Of a stretch of 64,000 bases of DNA, positions 35,673 to 48,719 are shown one piece after another (within the stretch, counting starts at the first letter, position 1; every line of letters starts with the position of its first letter). The stretch is taken from NCBI GenBank assembly GCA_028583605.1, contig CM053327.1, positions 38,163,626 to 38,227,625 of the forward strand, read 5' to 3'. A program made the position numbers and the translations under genes. Source of the stretch: Dastarcus helophoroides. Taxonomy: Eukaryota > Arthropoda > Insecta > Coleoptera > Bothrideridae. The notes beneath the pieces were generated by a model. The model saw only the letters and a program-made list of their open reading frames with translations, made no database searches and was not told the DNA's origin.

Positions 35673-37150
35673 ATCTAAATAATAATTTCAAGATTAATTA
35701 TGATTCAAAATTCAAGATTCAATTTAAAGATTTGAAGATCGATATTCGAAATTCAAGTGTTAATATTTAAGATTCACGATTCCAGATAGAAATATAAGAT
35801 TCAAGAACCAAGGTCCAAAATTCAAAACTCAAAATTCAACATTCAAGATTCAAAATTCAAGACTCAGAATTTAAAATTCAACATTCGAAGTTCGAAAATC
35901 GATATTCGAGATTCAAGATTCAAAATTCAAAATTCAAGATTCAAGGTTTCAAGATTTATGATTCAAAATTCAAGATTCAATTTAAAGGTTTGAAGATCGA
36001 TATTCGAAATATTTAAGATTCAAGATTCCAGATAGAAGATATAAGATTCAAGAACCAAGGTCCAAAATTCAAAACTCAAAATTCAACATTCAAGATTCAA
36101 AATTCAAGACTCAAAATTTAAAATTCAAGATTCGAAGTTCGAAAATCGATATTCGAGATTCAAGATTCAAAATTCAAGATTCAAGGTTTCAAGATTTATG
36201 ATTCAAAATTCAAGATTCAATTTAAAGATTTGAAGATCGATATTCGAAATTCAAGTGTTAATATTTAAGATTCAAGATTCCAGATAGAAGATATAAGATT
36301 CAAGAACCAAGGTCCAAAATTCAAAACTCAAAATTCAACATTCAAGTTCAAAATTCAAGACTCAGAATTTAAAATTCAACATTCGAAGTTCAAAAATCGA
36401 TATTCGAGATTCAAGATTCAAAATTTAAAATTCAAGATTCAAGGTTTCAAGATTTATGATTCAAAATTCAAGATTTAATTTAAAGATTTAAAGATCGATA
36501 TTCGAAATTCAAGTGTCAATATTTAAGATTCAAGATTCCAGATCGAAGATATAAGATTTAAGAATCAAGGTCCAAAATTCAAAACTCAAAATTTAACATT
36601 CAATATTCAAAATTCAAGACTCAAAATTTAAAATTCAAGATTCGAAGTTCGAAAATCGATATTCGAGATTCAAGATTCAAAATTCAAGATTCAAGGTTTC
36701 AAAATTTATGATTCAAAATTCAAGATTTAATTTAAAGATTTGAAGATCGATATTCGAGATTCAAGTGTCAATATTTAAGATTCAAGATTCCACATCGAAG
36801 ATATAAGATTCAAGAATCAAGGTCCAAAATTCAAAACTCAAAATTCAACGTTCAAGATTCAAAATTCAAGACTCAAAATTTAAAATTCAAGAATCGAAGT
36901 TTGAAAATCGATATTCGAGATTCAAGATTCAAAATTTAAGATTAAAAATTAAAGATTCGAAGTTCGAAAATCGATATTCGAGCTTCAAGATTCAAGCTTC
37001 AAGGTTCAAGATTCAAGATTCTAGATTTCAGATTCTAGATTTCAGATTCAAGATTCAAGATTCAAGATTCAAGATTCAAGATTCAAGATTCAAGATTCAA
37101 GATTCAAGATTCAAGATTCAAGATTCAAGATTCAAGATTCAAAATTTAAA
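35673..37150. repeat. ~250-bp higher-order repeat of ATTCAAG words, ending in (GATTCAA)n
   Basis: TCAAGGTTTCAAGATTTATG recurs at 35941, 36181, 36440 and 36691 (the last with one change), spacing 240-259, with GAAGATCGATATTCGA and ATTTAAGATTCAAGATTCCA between. About five units, then near-pure GATTCAA at 37045-37140. Confidence 0.88.
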
Positions 37151-38182
37151 ATTCAATATTCAAAATTCAACAACAGATGAAACAAAAAAGTGAAAAGTCC
37201 GAAAGTTGGAATCGTATTAAAAATTTGAACTGAAAAATGTTCAATATTCAAATTCGAAAGAGAAATTTATATTGAATTCAAAATTCAAATTGAAAATTTT
37301 AATTGGAATGTGAATCCAATTTGAAATCTGAATCAAATTTAATTCAAAATCCAAATCGAAATTTAAATCCGAATTGAAATTTAAATACAAATCAGAGTCA
37401 TATCGAAATCTAAATAGAAATTAGAGTTCAAATCGAAATTTGGATTAAAACAGAAGTTTAAGATCAAATAATTGAGATTTCCAACCCTTACTTCGTGAAA
37501 TTCTTTAATATTTATAACTATTAAATTTTATTAACGATAAAAACGCAACAAAATGTAAAAATTTCACAAGGTTTTCTATAAATATTTGATAACACTTCAT
37601 CAACACATCGTTAATAAAGTTTAATAGTTATGAAGTCTAAGATCAAATTAAAATTGGAGTGGAAAACAAAATTCAAGTCGAAATCGAAGTTCAAATCAAT
37701 TTTTTATTTCACAAGTAATTATTTATCTCTAGCTGTAAGTGGAAATCTCAAATTACAGTATCAGTATTTATTACTCATTTGAGTAGGTAAAAGATAATCT
37801 GCTTCGTGTGAATTTTTCTCAGACGTTTGGTTGCTTAGTTTCTCGGTTCGATATACAAAGTTGCAACAGTTATTCGTTACCTAAAACTGAGTAAAAAGAA
37901 TCAATGTGACATGCAAATGATAAGTCGTGTAACTATTTCATAATAAAATAAAAACCATTAAGGTTTCAACCTCAAAAAACCTAGTGGCAAAATAATTCTT
38001 TATCCAAAAAAAGATATAAAATCACAAATTACCCCATTACTTAATCGAACTCGCAAATGACTGTGTTTACATCGACAAAATGTTGAATAATGACAGAAGT
38101 AAATGCACTAAAACTAAAAAGTTTAAATAAACGAGAAATTCACCCCCAGAAAAACGCAAACACGTAACTAGAGTTTTCCAAA
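37151..38182. other. intergenic, satellite edge then receptor 5' flank
   Basis: 37151-37480 is a decayed AATTCGAAAT-type satellite. 37480-38182 is ordinary AT-rich DNA. No gene is seen. Confidence 0.45.
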
Positions 38183-39937
38183 ATGCCACTATATGGACAA
38201 ACGAAAATATTCCTGCTATCCCTTATGTATACAAAGCTTTCAACGTTAAATATTTTCCAAAAGAATACGCACGAAGCAACCAATTGTGTCTCGAAAGTAA
38301 TCGGTAACCTTTTAGGAAAATTTGACGTGATCGAATTCCATCAACTCGGCGACAGCTGGGATGACATCCTCAAAACAACACAAAGCAACTTTACCTTTTT
38401 GGTTTTCAATAATGCAAGCCACTCGTCGAAAGATCTTCAGCAAATGCTGCATCATAGACCAGCTGTTTTCATCCAGTTAAGTAGTAGATACGACCTAGTA
38501 TTCACAGTCGATCTTCTTAGGAATAACCCTATGAGATACAGGTATCCCATATGTAATCCTTTTTAAAAAGTCTTCAACTCTAACGGATGGGGAAATACTG
38601 CTAAAAATGTGGCGAAACAATTTGTTCCACTTTGTCCTTGTAATTCCCACCAATGATGGAATAACAGTAAAATCCTGGGACTATATTCAGAATAAACCTC
38701 GACTAAAATTACACGTCGACTGTGGCCGAAATTTACCCCAAGGCGACCTATTTCCAATGATTCGCATCCATAAAATCAACGCTCAAGCCATCGGCATTGT
38801 TCCAAATGTATACAATGGCGCAACTCTGTGTGCAACAAAGCAAGGATTCGAGGCCAAACTATTGAGAACCACCACTGAACACCTAAGAATCAAAGTTAGT
38901 TACTCAACCAGGCGCAGTCACGACTGGGGGAGAATATTTCCCAATGGTACCACCACTGGACTGGTCCAGCTTATAACGGAGGACGCGGTGGACGTGATGT
39001 TGGGTTCAACCGGCTTGTCGCTCGAAAGATACATCCCTTTGGAAACCACATATCCGCACGACATCGACACATTTACCTTCTGCGCCCAGAGAGCCAAAGT
39101 GAAAAGCGTGTACGTATTCTCGCGAACGGTTATCACAACAGCTACGATCTTGCTATTGATATTTTCAATGATGATCAAATCAGTTGAAAACACGTGGTCG
39201 CTTGCAGTCTTCTACAGATTTTTCGCCCTCATGCTAAACGTTCCATCACTGCTGCCGAAGCAATCAATCGCTCGTCTACTTTTTATCACTTGGATACTCT
39301 TCTGGATGGAAATAAAAGTAGTCCACGATTCCAAACTGTACAGTATCCTAGTCAAACCGTTTTTTGAATCACCAGATCAACTCCGTTGAAGATATTATTT
39401 CCTACAAACTGAAAACGTACTGTTCGGGTTCCTTCCATCAGTTCTTCCAAGCCAACAACTCTAAAGTACTTGGGGAAATAATTATGGCGTGTTCAACGTG
39501 CTTGAATATGTCCATGTTGCGCACATAATGTGGCATATGGGCGCAACCACGTTATATTCACTGCAAAACTATTAGGAGTTCACATATCATCGGAATTATG
39601 CGACAACCGTCAGAGGTCTTTGATGTTCTGTTTCAAAGAGAGTGTGGTGGCGCTACCACTGGTGTTTATCATGAGGAAGAATTCTCCCTTGAAGATGAGC
39701 TTTGACAAAGTCATTGCTAAGCTTGTAGAGGCCGGATTTATTAATAAATGGAAGAGAGAGACTGCTTGGGATACGGCAAAGTGCGAGACGAGCATTGTGC
39801 ACGACTTAATTCTTCGGTTTAGGCCACTGAAGAAGATTTACTTTCGAGCGCCTGCTATGATGTATATCTTAGGGATTTTAGCGTCTTTATTGGCTTTTGC
39901 ATTCGAAATTTTTATATCTAAGTGTGAGTTGGGATAA
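38183..39937 (+). pseudogene. divergent ionotropic receptor (set A), three frameshifts
   Basis: ATG 38183 (MPLYGQTKIFLLSLMYTKLS, a plausible signal peptide) begins an amino-terminal domain like those at 28258 and 30754. The frame must change at about 38545 (RYRYP / YVILFKKSSTLTDGEI), about 39365 (SILVKP / RFLNHQINSVEDIISYK) and about 39510-39530 (CSTCLNMS / NVAYGRNHVIFTAK). With these, the whole IR is present: S1 (DWGRIFPNGTTTG, VDVMLGSTG, LSLERY, YPHDIDTFTFCAQRAKVKSV), TM1, pore, TM2 (RLLFITWILFWMEIKVVHDS), S2 (RKNSPLK, VEAGFINKWKRE) and TM3 to a stop at 39937. The paralogues agree at each junction. Three lesions favour a decaying copy, though base-calling error is not excluded. Confidence 0.85.
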
Positions 39938-40335
39938 AATGGTTTGATGATCGAAAATATTTGAAGGAAGCATCATTCACGAATTACGAATTCTGACAAA
40001 AATATACGTTGGTATTGCATTGGTAGAAATATAATATTTTTGTACATGTTCATTGTTTTATTTTTGGTTACAAAATTTTTAATTTTAGATTTCCGGCTTC
40101 GATTGTCAGGTTTTGCAATTTTGTTTTGCTTTTTTTGGCAATTGTTTTTTGCTTTGGAATTTTTTATTTAGTTTTGCTAATTCTTTTGGTTTTCTTTTTG
40201 TTCTCGTTGTTGTTTGTGATTTTTGATTTTTTGATATTAATATTGGTTTATCGTTTTCAGTTCTTATAGTTTTGCATTTCAGGATTCAACCTACTATCGA
40301 GAGTCATTATCTTAATTTCATGTTTTTATAGTAGC
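39938..40335. other. 3' flank of receptor
   Basis: T-rich sequence with no gene. GTTTTGCTTTTTTTGG words at 40115-40260 look like worn complement of the next satellite. Confidence 0.4.
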
Positions 40336-43300
40336 GTGGTCGAAACGATCAAAAAATTAAATTCGAAAACTAAAAATCGAAAACCAAAGCAAAAGAAAAA
40401 TCGAATAACAACAACAAAAAAAACCAAAACCAAAAAAACAGAACCAAAAAGTAAAATCTAAAAACCCAAAACTAGATAACTGAAAAAAGAAACGCTAAAA
40501 CTAAAATCCAAAACCAAGAAACCACAACCAAAAGAACAAAGACCAAAATCATCAAATGCAAACCAAAGAAACCAAAACGAAACCAAAACGAAAAACGAAA
40601 CCAAAAAACAGAAACCAAAATTTTGACTTTTTTTCAAAAATTTCATAACTGGTTCAAAATTTTTAATTTCCCAAAATCAACAAAAAACCAAAATCCAAAA
40701 CTAAAAAGTAAAACAAGAAACCAAAGCCAATAAATGAAAAAATCGAAAACAAAAAACCATAACTGAAAAAAAACCGCTAAAAATAAAACCCAAAACCAAG
40801 AAACTGCAACCAAAAGAACAAAAACCAAAATCATCAAATGCAAACCAAAGAAACCAAAACGAAAAACGAAACCAAAACACAGAAACTAAAATTTCGACTT
40901 TTTTTCAAAAATTTCATGGCGTTCAAAATTTTTAATTTACCAAAATCAACAAAAAAACCAAAAAACTAAAACCAAAACTAAGAAACCAGAGACAATAATT
41001 TAAAAAAAATCAAAACCAAACAACCAAAGCCAAAACCATAACTAAAAAAACTGCTAAAACTAAAATCCGAAACCAAGAAACCACAACCAAAAGAACAAAA
41101 ACTACAATCATCAAATGCAAACCAAAGAAACCAAAACGAAAAACGAAACCAAAAAAACAGAAACCAAAATTACGACTTTTTTTTCAAAAATTTCATTCCC
41201 TGGTTCAAAATGTTTAATTTCCCAAAATCAACAAAAAATCAAAATCTAAAACCAAAAAAGTAAAACCAAAGCCAAGAAACCGAAGCCAATAAATAAAAAA
41301 ACCAAAACCAAAAAACCAAAGCCAAAACCAAAAAAGTAAAACCAAAACCAAGAAACCGAAGTCAATAAATGAGAAAATCAAAACTAAAAAACCAAAACCA
41401 AGGCCATAACTGAAAAAAACCGCTAAAACTAACATCCGAAACCAAGAGACCACAACCAAAAGAACAAAAACGACAATAATCAAATGCAAACCAAAGAAAT
41501 CAAAACGAAAAACGAAACCAAAAGACAAAAACCAAAATTGCGACTTTTTTTTAATTTCATAACTGATTCAAAATTTTTAATTTCGTAAAATCAACAAAAA
41601 ACGAAAATCTAAAACCAAAAAAGTAAATTCAAAGCCAAGAAACCTAAGCTAATAAATGAAAAAATCAAAACCAAAAAAAACTTAACTGAAAAAAACCGCT
41701 AAAACTAAAATCCAAAACCAAGAAACCACAATCAAAAGAACAAAACCAAAATCATCAAATGCAAACAAAAAAAACCAAAACGAAAAACGAAACCAAAAAA
41801 ACAGAAACCAAAATTTCGACTTTTTTTCTCAAAAATTTCATGACTGGTTCAAAATTTTTAATTCATCAAAATGCACAAAAATCCAAAACCAAAACCAAGA
41901 ACCCAAAGCCAATAAATGAGAAAATCAAAACCAAAAAGCCAAACCAAAAAACCAAAGCCAGAACCAAAATAAACCAACACCAAAACTAAAAAACCAACAC
42001 CAAAACTAGAAAAGCAAAACCAAAAGGCCAGAACCAAAAAAACTAACACCAAAACTAGAAAACCAAAACTAAAAAGCCAGAACCAAAAAAAAACCAACAC
42101 CAAACCTAATAAACCAACACCAAAGGTAAAAAACCAACACCAAAACTACAAAACCAACACCAAAACTAAAAAACCAAAACCAAAAAGCCAAAACCAAAAA
42201 AACTAACACCAAAACTAGAAAACCAAAACCCAAAATTCAGAACCAAAAAAAAAGCCAACACCAAACCAAATGAACCAACACCAAAGCTAAAAAACCAAAA
42301 CCAAAACTAAAACCAAAGCCAAAACCAAAAACCAAAACCAAAAACCAAAAATTAAAAACCAAAAACTAAAAAACCGAAAACTAAAAACCAAAACTCAAAA
42401 ACCAAAAGGCAAAACCAAAAAAACTAACACGAAAACTAGAAAACCAAAACCAAAAAGTCAGAATCAAAAAAAACCAACACCAAACCTAATGAACCAACAC
42501 CAAAGCTAAAAAACCAAAACCAAAACTAAAACCAAAGTCAAAACCAAAAACCAAAGGTCAAAACCAAAAACCAAAAATTAAAAACCAAAATCAAAAACTA
42601 AAAAATCGAAAACTAAAATCCAAAACTTAAAAACCAAAAGACAAAACCAAAAAAACTAACACGAAAACTAAAAAACCAAAAACAAAAAGTCAGAACCAAA
42701 AAAAAAACCAACACCAAAGTTAAAAAACCAAAACCAAAACTAAAACCAAAGTCAAAACCAAAAACCAAAACCAAACGTCAAAACCAAAAATTAAAAACCA
42801 AAACCAAAAACTAAAAAACCGAAAACTAAAAACCAAAACTCGAAAATCAAATGGCAAAATCAAAAAAACTAACACCAAAACTAAAGAACCAAAACCAAAA
42901 AGTCAAGACAAAAAAAAAACCAACACCAAACCTAATAAATCAACACCAAAGCTAAAAAACCAAAACTAAAACCAAAGTCAAACCAAAAACCCAAAACCAA
43001 ACGTCAAAACCAAAAATTAAAAACCAAAACCAAAAACTAAAAAACCGAAAACTAAAAACCAAAACTCGAAAACCAAAAGGCAAAAGCAAAAACCCAAACC
43101 GTAAAGCCAAAGCCAACAATCAAAACCAAAACAAAAAACCAAAATAAAAAACCAAAAAAAAAAAAAGGAAAACCAATAAACCACGACCAAAAAACCAATA
43201 ACGAACAAACCAAAACCTATAAATCAAAAAACCAACACCAAACATCAAAACCAAAAACTAAAAATCAAAAACCAAAAGCTGAAACTAAAAAACCGAAAAC

Positions 43301-44090
43301 CAAAAATTGAAAACCAAAAATCAAGACCAAGAACCCAAACCATAGAACCAAAGCTGACAACCAAAACCATAACAAAAAACCAAAACTAAAAATGGAAAAC
43401 CAATAAATGAAGACCAAAAAACCAATAATGAATAAACCAAAACCTATGAACCAAAAAAACAACACCAAAAATCAAAACAAAAAAATCAAAGAAAACGCCA
43501 TAATTAAAATTCAAAACCAAAAGATATGTTGTTCAATTTTAAACCGAAAGAACCAAAATCGAAAAATCCGAAACCAAAAAATGATACCAAAAAACTAGAA
43601 CCTAAAAAAGAAAAATAAATTAAAACGAAAGCAAATAACAGAACAAAGAGCAAAACCAAAAACAAGAACACGAGCAAAAGCAAAAGCAAGAATAAGAGAA
43701 AAAAGTACTGAATATATTAACAAAAACAAAAGCAAAAGAGAAAATCAGAAAAGTGAAAAACCAAACCAAAATTGAAAAACCAAACCAAAACTGAAAAACC
43801 CAAAACAAAGAATACCAAAACCAAAAATCCATAACCCGACTAAACCAAAACTAATAAATCATAACCAAATAAAACAAAACAGAAGACCGAAACTAAAACA
43901 AGCTAAAAGCTGAAAGATTCAAAAATATAAAAATGAAACCAAGAAATGAAAATGCTAAACGACCAAAACCAGAATCAGAAAGCCTGAGAAATAATCAAAA
44001 AGCTCAAATTTAAGAACCAAATCAAAATTAAACGATCTTACTTGAAGAACAAAATCAAGAAACCAAAACAACTACAAAACCAAAGTTGTG
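40336..44090. repeat. (AACCAAA)-type satellite, block 1
   Basis: Words AAAACCAAAA, CCAAAACCAAAA and AACCAACACCAAA at periods of 6-7 dominate. Superimposed is a loose unit of about 270-300 bp at 40620-41870 marked by TTTCGACTTTTTTTCAAAAA, then TTCAAAATTTTTAATTTCCC. The minus strand is G/T-rich (TTTTGG). Many short Lys/Asn/Thr or Phe/Gly/Leu frames follow from composition; none is called a gene. Confidence 0.9.
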
Positions 44091-44142
44091 AAAGGAGGGG
44101 CAGACAACAAAATGATTGTAAATCCTTTGTTATTCTTCGTAT

Positions 44143-44517
44143 TGTAACGCAATGGAAATAGATGGAATAGAATTTAGAATAGAATTGTAGAATTTAGTAA
44201 ATAAAAAAAGTTTCTAGAAGGATCTGATAAGGGGAAAGCGGCTGCGATAACGAAACAAACGGCAGATAAGCGTTCCGGAAATTTCGGCAAACGATAAGCC
44301 TTATCTGCCGAAAAGCTCTAGAAGCCGGGAGCCAAAACTATAAAAGGCGGTCAGCTTTCCCTCAAGTCAGTCAGTTAGAGTCAGTGTAATTAGTGAGTTA
44401 GTAGAAGTTAATAATAAGTGAGATTAATTGTTCAGTTGTAATGATCCAAGTTAGGTTTGGTAATAAAGTGGTGTAATTCACACGTGGTAACCAATTCGAA
44501 CCGATAAGCCCGTAACA
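44143..44517 (+). mobile_element. solo LTR 1 of a retrotransposon
   Basis: TG..CA ends (TGTAACGCAATGG to CCCGTAACA), 375 bp, with a 4-bp direct repeat GTAT at 44139-44142 and 44518-44521. Promoter signals: TATAAAA at 44339-44345, preceded by five GATA motifs (44226, 44246, 44264, 44293 and the reverse form at 44300). A polyadenylation signal AATAAA lies at about 44462. It is 85% or so like LTR 2 by eye. No internal coding region adjoins it. Confidence 0.75.
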
Positions 44518-44521
44518 GTAT

Positions 44522-44865
44522 TTATTCGCAGATTAGTTTACTAAATAAACAGAGAATGATCGAAAGATTTGAAAATAAATCTAAAAATCTGTGATAAGCG
44601 AAAAACAAACAAATTATCTCTCGTGGTTTAATTTTATCATCGTGACTTCTCTAATGTGGCCCCAAAAAAATGGAGAATAATCAAGCAGCCAAAAAACCTC
44701 CAAAATCGAACAACTAAAAAACCTCAAGAACCAAAACCCAAATAAAAAACCATAACCAAAACCGAAAAAACGAAACCTGAAAACCAGCGTCAAACAACCA
44801 AAACCAAAAAGATAAAAAATGTCAAAATAAGGAATAGAAATAAAAAAAACAAAAGCAAAGAATAT
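44522..44865. other. spacer between two solo LTRs
   Basis: Part unique sequence (44522-44680) and part CCAAAA satellite. It contains no gag, pol or primer-binding site that I can identify, so the two LTRs are not read as one full element. Confidence 0.5.
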
Positions 44866-45221
44866 TGTAACGAAATGTAAATTATAGAATTTAGTACGTA
44901 AGAAAATTTTCTAGAAAGATCTGATAAGGGGAAAGCGACCGCCATAACGAAGCAAACGTGAGATAAGCGTTCCAGAAATTTGGGCAAACGATAAGCCTTA
45001 TCTGCGGGATTTTTCTAGAACCTGGGAGCCAAAACTATATAAGGCGGTGGCCTTTCCCTGGAGTCGGTTAGTTAGAGTCAGTCAGTGTAATTAGTGAGTT
45101 AGTAGTTAGAAGTAAATGAGTTCATTATCCAGTTGTAGTGTTCCGAGTTTAGTTTGGTAATAAAGTGGGTTTTATTCAATTCACGAGTTAATAATCAATT
45201 CGAACCGATAAGCCCGTAACA
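44866..45221 (+). mobile_element. solo LTR 2 of the same family
   Basis: TGTAACGAAATG to CCCGTAACA, 356 bp, same orientation as LTR 1. TATATAA is at 45036-45042. The flanks ATAT and ATAG make a 3-of-4 match to a target duplication. Four of the five upstream GATA motifs are kept; the one read GCGATAACG in LTR 1 is GCCATAACG here. Confidence 0.7.
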
Positions 45222-46026
45222 ATAGGAAAGTGTAAAGAATAATTAACAATCAACACCAAGACCAAAATCAGCAAGCTACACCAAAAGCTTGAAACCAAAA
45301 CATCACAGATTCAATAAAAAAACTGGATCGGAAGAAATGTGGACTCTCTATCTTAAATGGATGGAGGTCGGAATTTTTCCAGAGCTTTCGTGGCCCAATT
45401 GGATTAATTTCCTACTAAAGAAAATGTCAATGAGGAACTTATTTGTTAGGAAGCATTTTCACTAAAAATGACTATTTTTACTAGACATTGCAGGATGTCA
45501 AACCGAACTGTCGCCTTAAGCAATCGAAATGTATTGACGCTTGAGTGGTCACTGTAATTTGTTAATTATTTCAGAAAGCGTAAGTCTTTATAAACAAACA
45601 AGTGTAATTTAATAAAAGATCTATCAAATTCTATTAATAAGTTATTTATTCGGTGTAACATAAATAATTAATGAGGCACACGCATGAAATACAATTACGA
45701 AAATACGTTTGCTAAAAGTCTGATCACTTATAACCTTCTTTCATATTAAGCTAAAGCGAAAAAAATGACTGTGTTACACTTTAATTCATCGATAATGTAA
45801 TAGTTTGTTAAATCCTGAAAACTTTTAATTTTATAAAAGGAAAACATCAACAAAATTAACGTAATAGAGTTTAAACGAAAGCACATTCATTTAATGATGA
45901 CTTTATCAGCAAACGTTACGTTTAGAAATAACGATTTTTTTGAACTACTCGACTTACATCAAACCAGATAAGCACAACAACCGCATGCAATGTTACAATT
46001 ACATTTAGACGACATTTGCATCGTTA
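45222..46026. other. intergenic, 5' flank of the three-exon receptor
   Basis: A short satellite remnant to about 45330, then ordinary AT-rich DNA. No gene is seen. Confidence 0.45.
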
Positions 46027-48582
46027 ATGACATCTTTATCGCGAATGATGAACAACGCGTTCTTGTTGTTTCTAATTTGCAGGTCCTTCGCCCAAATAGA
46101 GCTACCACCGAACGAAAGAAGTCATTCGTTGAGCCAGTGCGTTCTCTCCATAACAGCCAGATATTTCACCTTTGGTCAGTCGATCACTCTGTCGATATCA
46201 CACGAACGACTGGAGCATCACCAATTCACGAAATTTTTAACTATAGGTAACTATAGGTAGGCCTGTCAGTGAAAGGTCTACTGATCCAAATTTTGACGCA
46301 AGATCCCAAACTGATTGCTTCCTTTCTATGATTTTTTGTTGTGTTAGAAATACTGATTGTATCATCACATCACTCATTCTAAAGGGTTAAAAATCTCCTT
46401 TTTTTTTAATTTTAAGATTCTGAACGTAACAGATAAATGAATGGAGCGTTACGATCATAGTCTTTTAAACCTAGCAAAGAACCCCTTTGTGTTTACGAGA
46501 CCAAAGCACAATAGTCACAATAGACTGTTTTAGGGCTATTCAAGATGCAGATGTGGCCTCTATATTTAACTCGTAAAGGAATTGTGGCCTTGAGCAATCG
46601 GATGCACTCAAACGTGCTCTTATCCAAGTATTACATAATCGAGATCGTCCAGAGCCAAGATCTAAGCGAAATTCTCCATTTTCTATCGTTATTAAAATAT
46701 TGGAACCCCCACGCAAAATTCTTGATCATCTCCCTGACGATATTCAACGACGATAACGAAGAAGTGGGCAACATAATCCGCCTCTTGAGAGCTTCGAGCG
46801 TGAGCAGCATCGCGCTGCTACTAGCGAGCTCTCACGCCCCCGATAACTTCAACGTTTTTTTATGGCACCCATACAAGCACGGCAACTGCGGCAAATATGA
46901 GGAGCACACCATCCCCGAAGGTGTTTGCGCTTACGGCGACTTGCAATTAAACGACAGTTTATTCAATCATAACTTCGAAAAAGAACTGGAACAGTGCACA
47001 CTGAAAGTGCGAGTCGTGGAATGGCCTCCGTATGTCATCAAGACGAGGAGCAAACGAGGGGAATATGGTTTTCGCGGGTTGGAAATCTCATTGATGAATA
47101 TGCTGGCGGAAGTCATGAAGGTGAACGTGGAGTACATGACGTCTGATAAAGCGGAAGATTGGGGGGACGTTTTCGACAACGGTACAACTACGGGGAGCTT
47201 GCGTCAGCTACAGAACTATTCGTTCGACATCGCGCTTGGCTCCTACATGCTGACACTCGCCAGATTCTTGGTATTCGATCAGAGTCACCCGTATATGGAC
47301 GAGGCGCTAGTTTGGTGCTTCCCTTACAGCACCGTGTATGACTCTATGGCCACCATCACAGGTTAATGCATAATTTAAGGAGACAGTTATAAGCTAAGCC
47401 TAAAGAAATTGATACTAAACGTTTGTACCCTTAAAAGAGAAATTTTGTCCATGTTAGGAAATTTAACTCCAATTCCTTTCATTTTTTTTCAACAGTTTGT
47501 AAAAATTTGACCTTAGGACATCCGCCTTAACTAGCTACTTGTATCCAAACAGTCACATCAATGAATTCGAAACTGCTTGAATCTAAAACGAATATTGTAT
47601 CCGTTTTACATCATTTCGTGCACTTTATCTACCTAATCACATAGGATAGATTTTTCTTATTATAGGAAAAACAGAAGTTCGTTTTTTTTTCCAGCTCAAC
47701 TTAAGTTCGAAATTTGGTTGATTGTGGGCATTATCTACTTCATTCAAACGTTTCTCCTGTGGATAACTAGCCGCGCCAACGAACACGAATCGACATCATA
47801 CAACACTTGGTCCAAATGCTCCCTCAAGTGTTACGCCATCATGTTAAGATCACCCGTCAACATACAGCCCAAAACACACCTAGTCAGATGCCTGACGGCT
47901 ATCCTCGTACTATTCGCCCTAATTTTCACCATAATCTACGAAACACTGATGACCAGTCTAATAACCAAACCAGACATCGAGCAACGAATCCAAAGCGTCG
48001 ACGATATCTTTCAGCAAAACTTCAGAATCTACACCCTTCCCAATTCGATACGCTATTTTCAATACGAGGAGAGTTCCTCGGACGCCGACGTAATGAATCG
48101 AGTGCACAAACGCTGGAAAAGCTGCAACAATATGAAAAAGTGTCTAGGGGAAGTAGCATTTAAAAAACGCGCCGCAATTTGTTTGCCCAAGCTCTACAAG
48201 GATTTCGTCTACAAAAGGTACCTTACGCACGACAAAAAACCGCTCTTGGGATGCTTAGAAAAAACCGTCGTCAGCTATCAAGTGTCTATGCTTATGAGGA
48301 AAGGGTTTCCCCTGTTGGAAAAAATCAACACGATTCTAATCCGAATTCAAACTGGAGGATTTATACAAAAATGGTGCGAAGATATTTTTTATAGAGCAGT
48401 ATAAGAACGTTTCAATACAAGATGATACTAAAGATGAAGAGGAAGATGTCAGTTATGGACTGACATTTTTTAACCTAAAGCCAGCGTTCATTTTGCTAGC
48501 CCATGGTTTGTTTGTCTCGATGATTGTTTTCATTTTTGAGCATTTATATTACAGAAGGAAGACATTTTACTTTAATAAATAA
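46027..48582 (+). CDS. divergent ionotropic receptor, three exons, one T-run frameshift
   Basis: Exons read as 46027-46246, 46534-47361 and 47695-48582, with GT..AG introns and matching phases (1, 1). The signal peptide is at the start (MMNNAFLLFLICRSFAQIEL). The amino-terminal domain includes CVLSITARYFTFGQS, WPLYLTRKG and KYWNPHAKFLIIS. S1 has YGFRGLEISLMNMLAEVMKV, EDWGDVFDNGTTTG, FDIALGSYM and LTLARFLVF; TM1 is FEIWLIVGIIYFIQTFLLWI; TM2 is VRCLTAILVLFALIFTIIYE; S2 has CNNMKKCLGEVAFKKRAAI, RKGFPLL and QTGGFIQKW. The frame ends early at 48404 unless one T is dropped from the six-T run at 48386-48391; then it continues to a TM3 (PAFILLAHGLFVSMIVFIFE) and stops at 48582, giving 644 residues. 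An error in a homopolymer is the likeliest cause. Confidence 0.86.
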
Positions 48583-48719
48583 TTTCGATTAAACTGCCAC
48601 ATTTTGATTAATACGTTGCTATTGATTCGATCTGCAACTTATCTTTCCGTCCGTTCATTCGCCACCCATTCGTTCTGCCCATGCCTCCATTGCGCCTTTT
48701 CATATCTGCATGTCTATCC

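Noticed and set aside
40458..43832. Many 60-100-residue Lys/Asn/Thr or Phe/Gly/Leu frames
   Set aside because: They follow from the AACCAAA satellite composition, with no start context, domain or conserved neighbour.
44143..45221. The two LTRs as ends of one short retrotransposon
   Set aside because: LTR 1 has its own GTAT flanking repeat on both sides and the spacer is satellite without element sequence, so two solo LTRs fit better.
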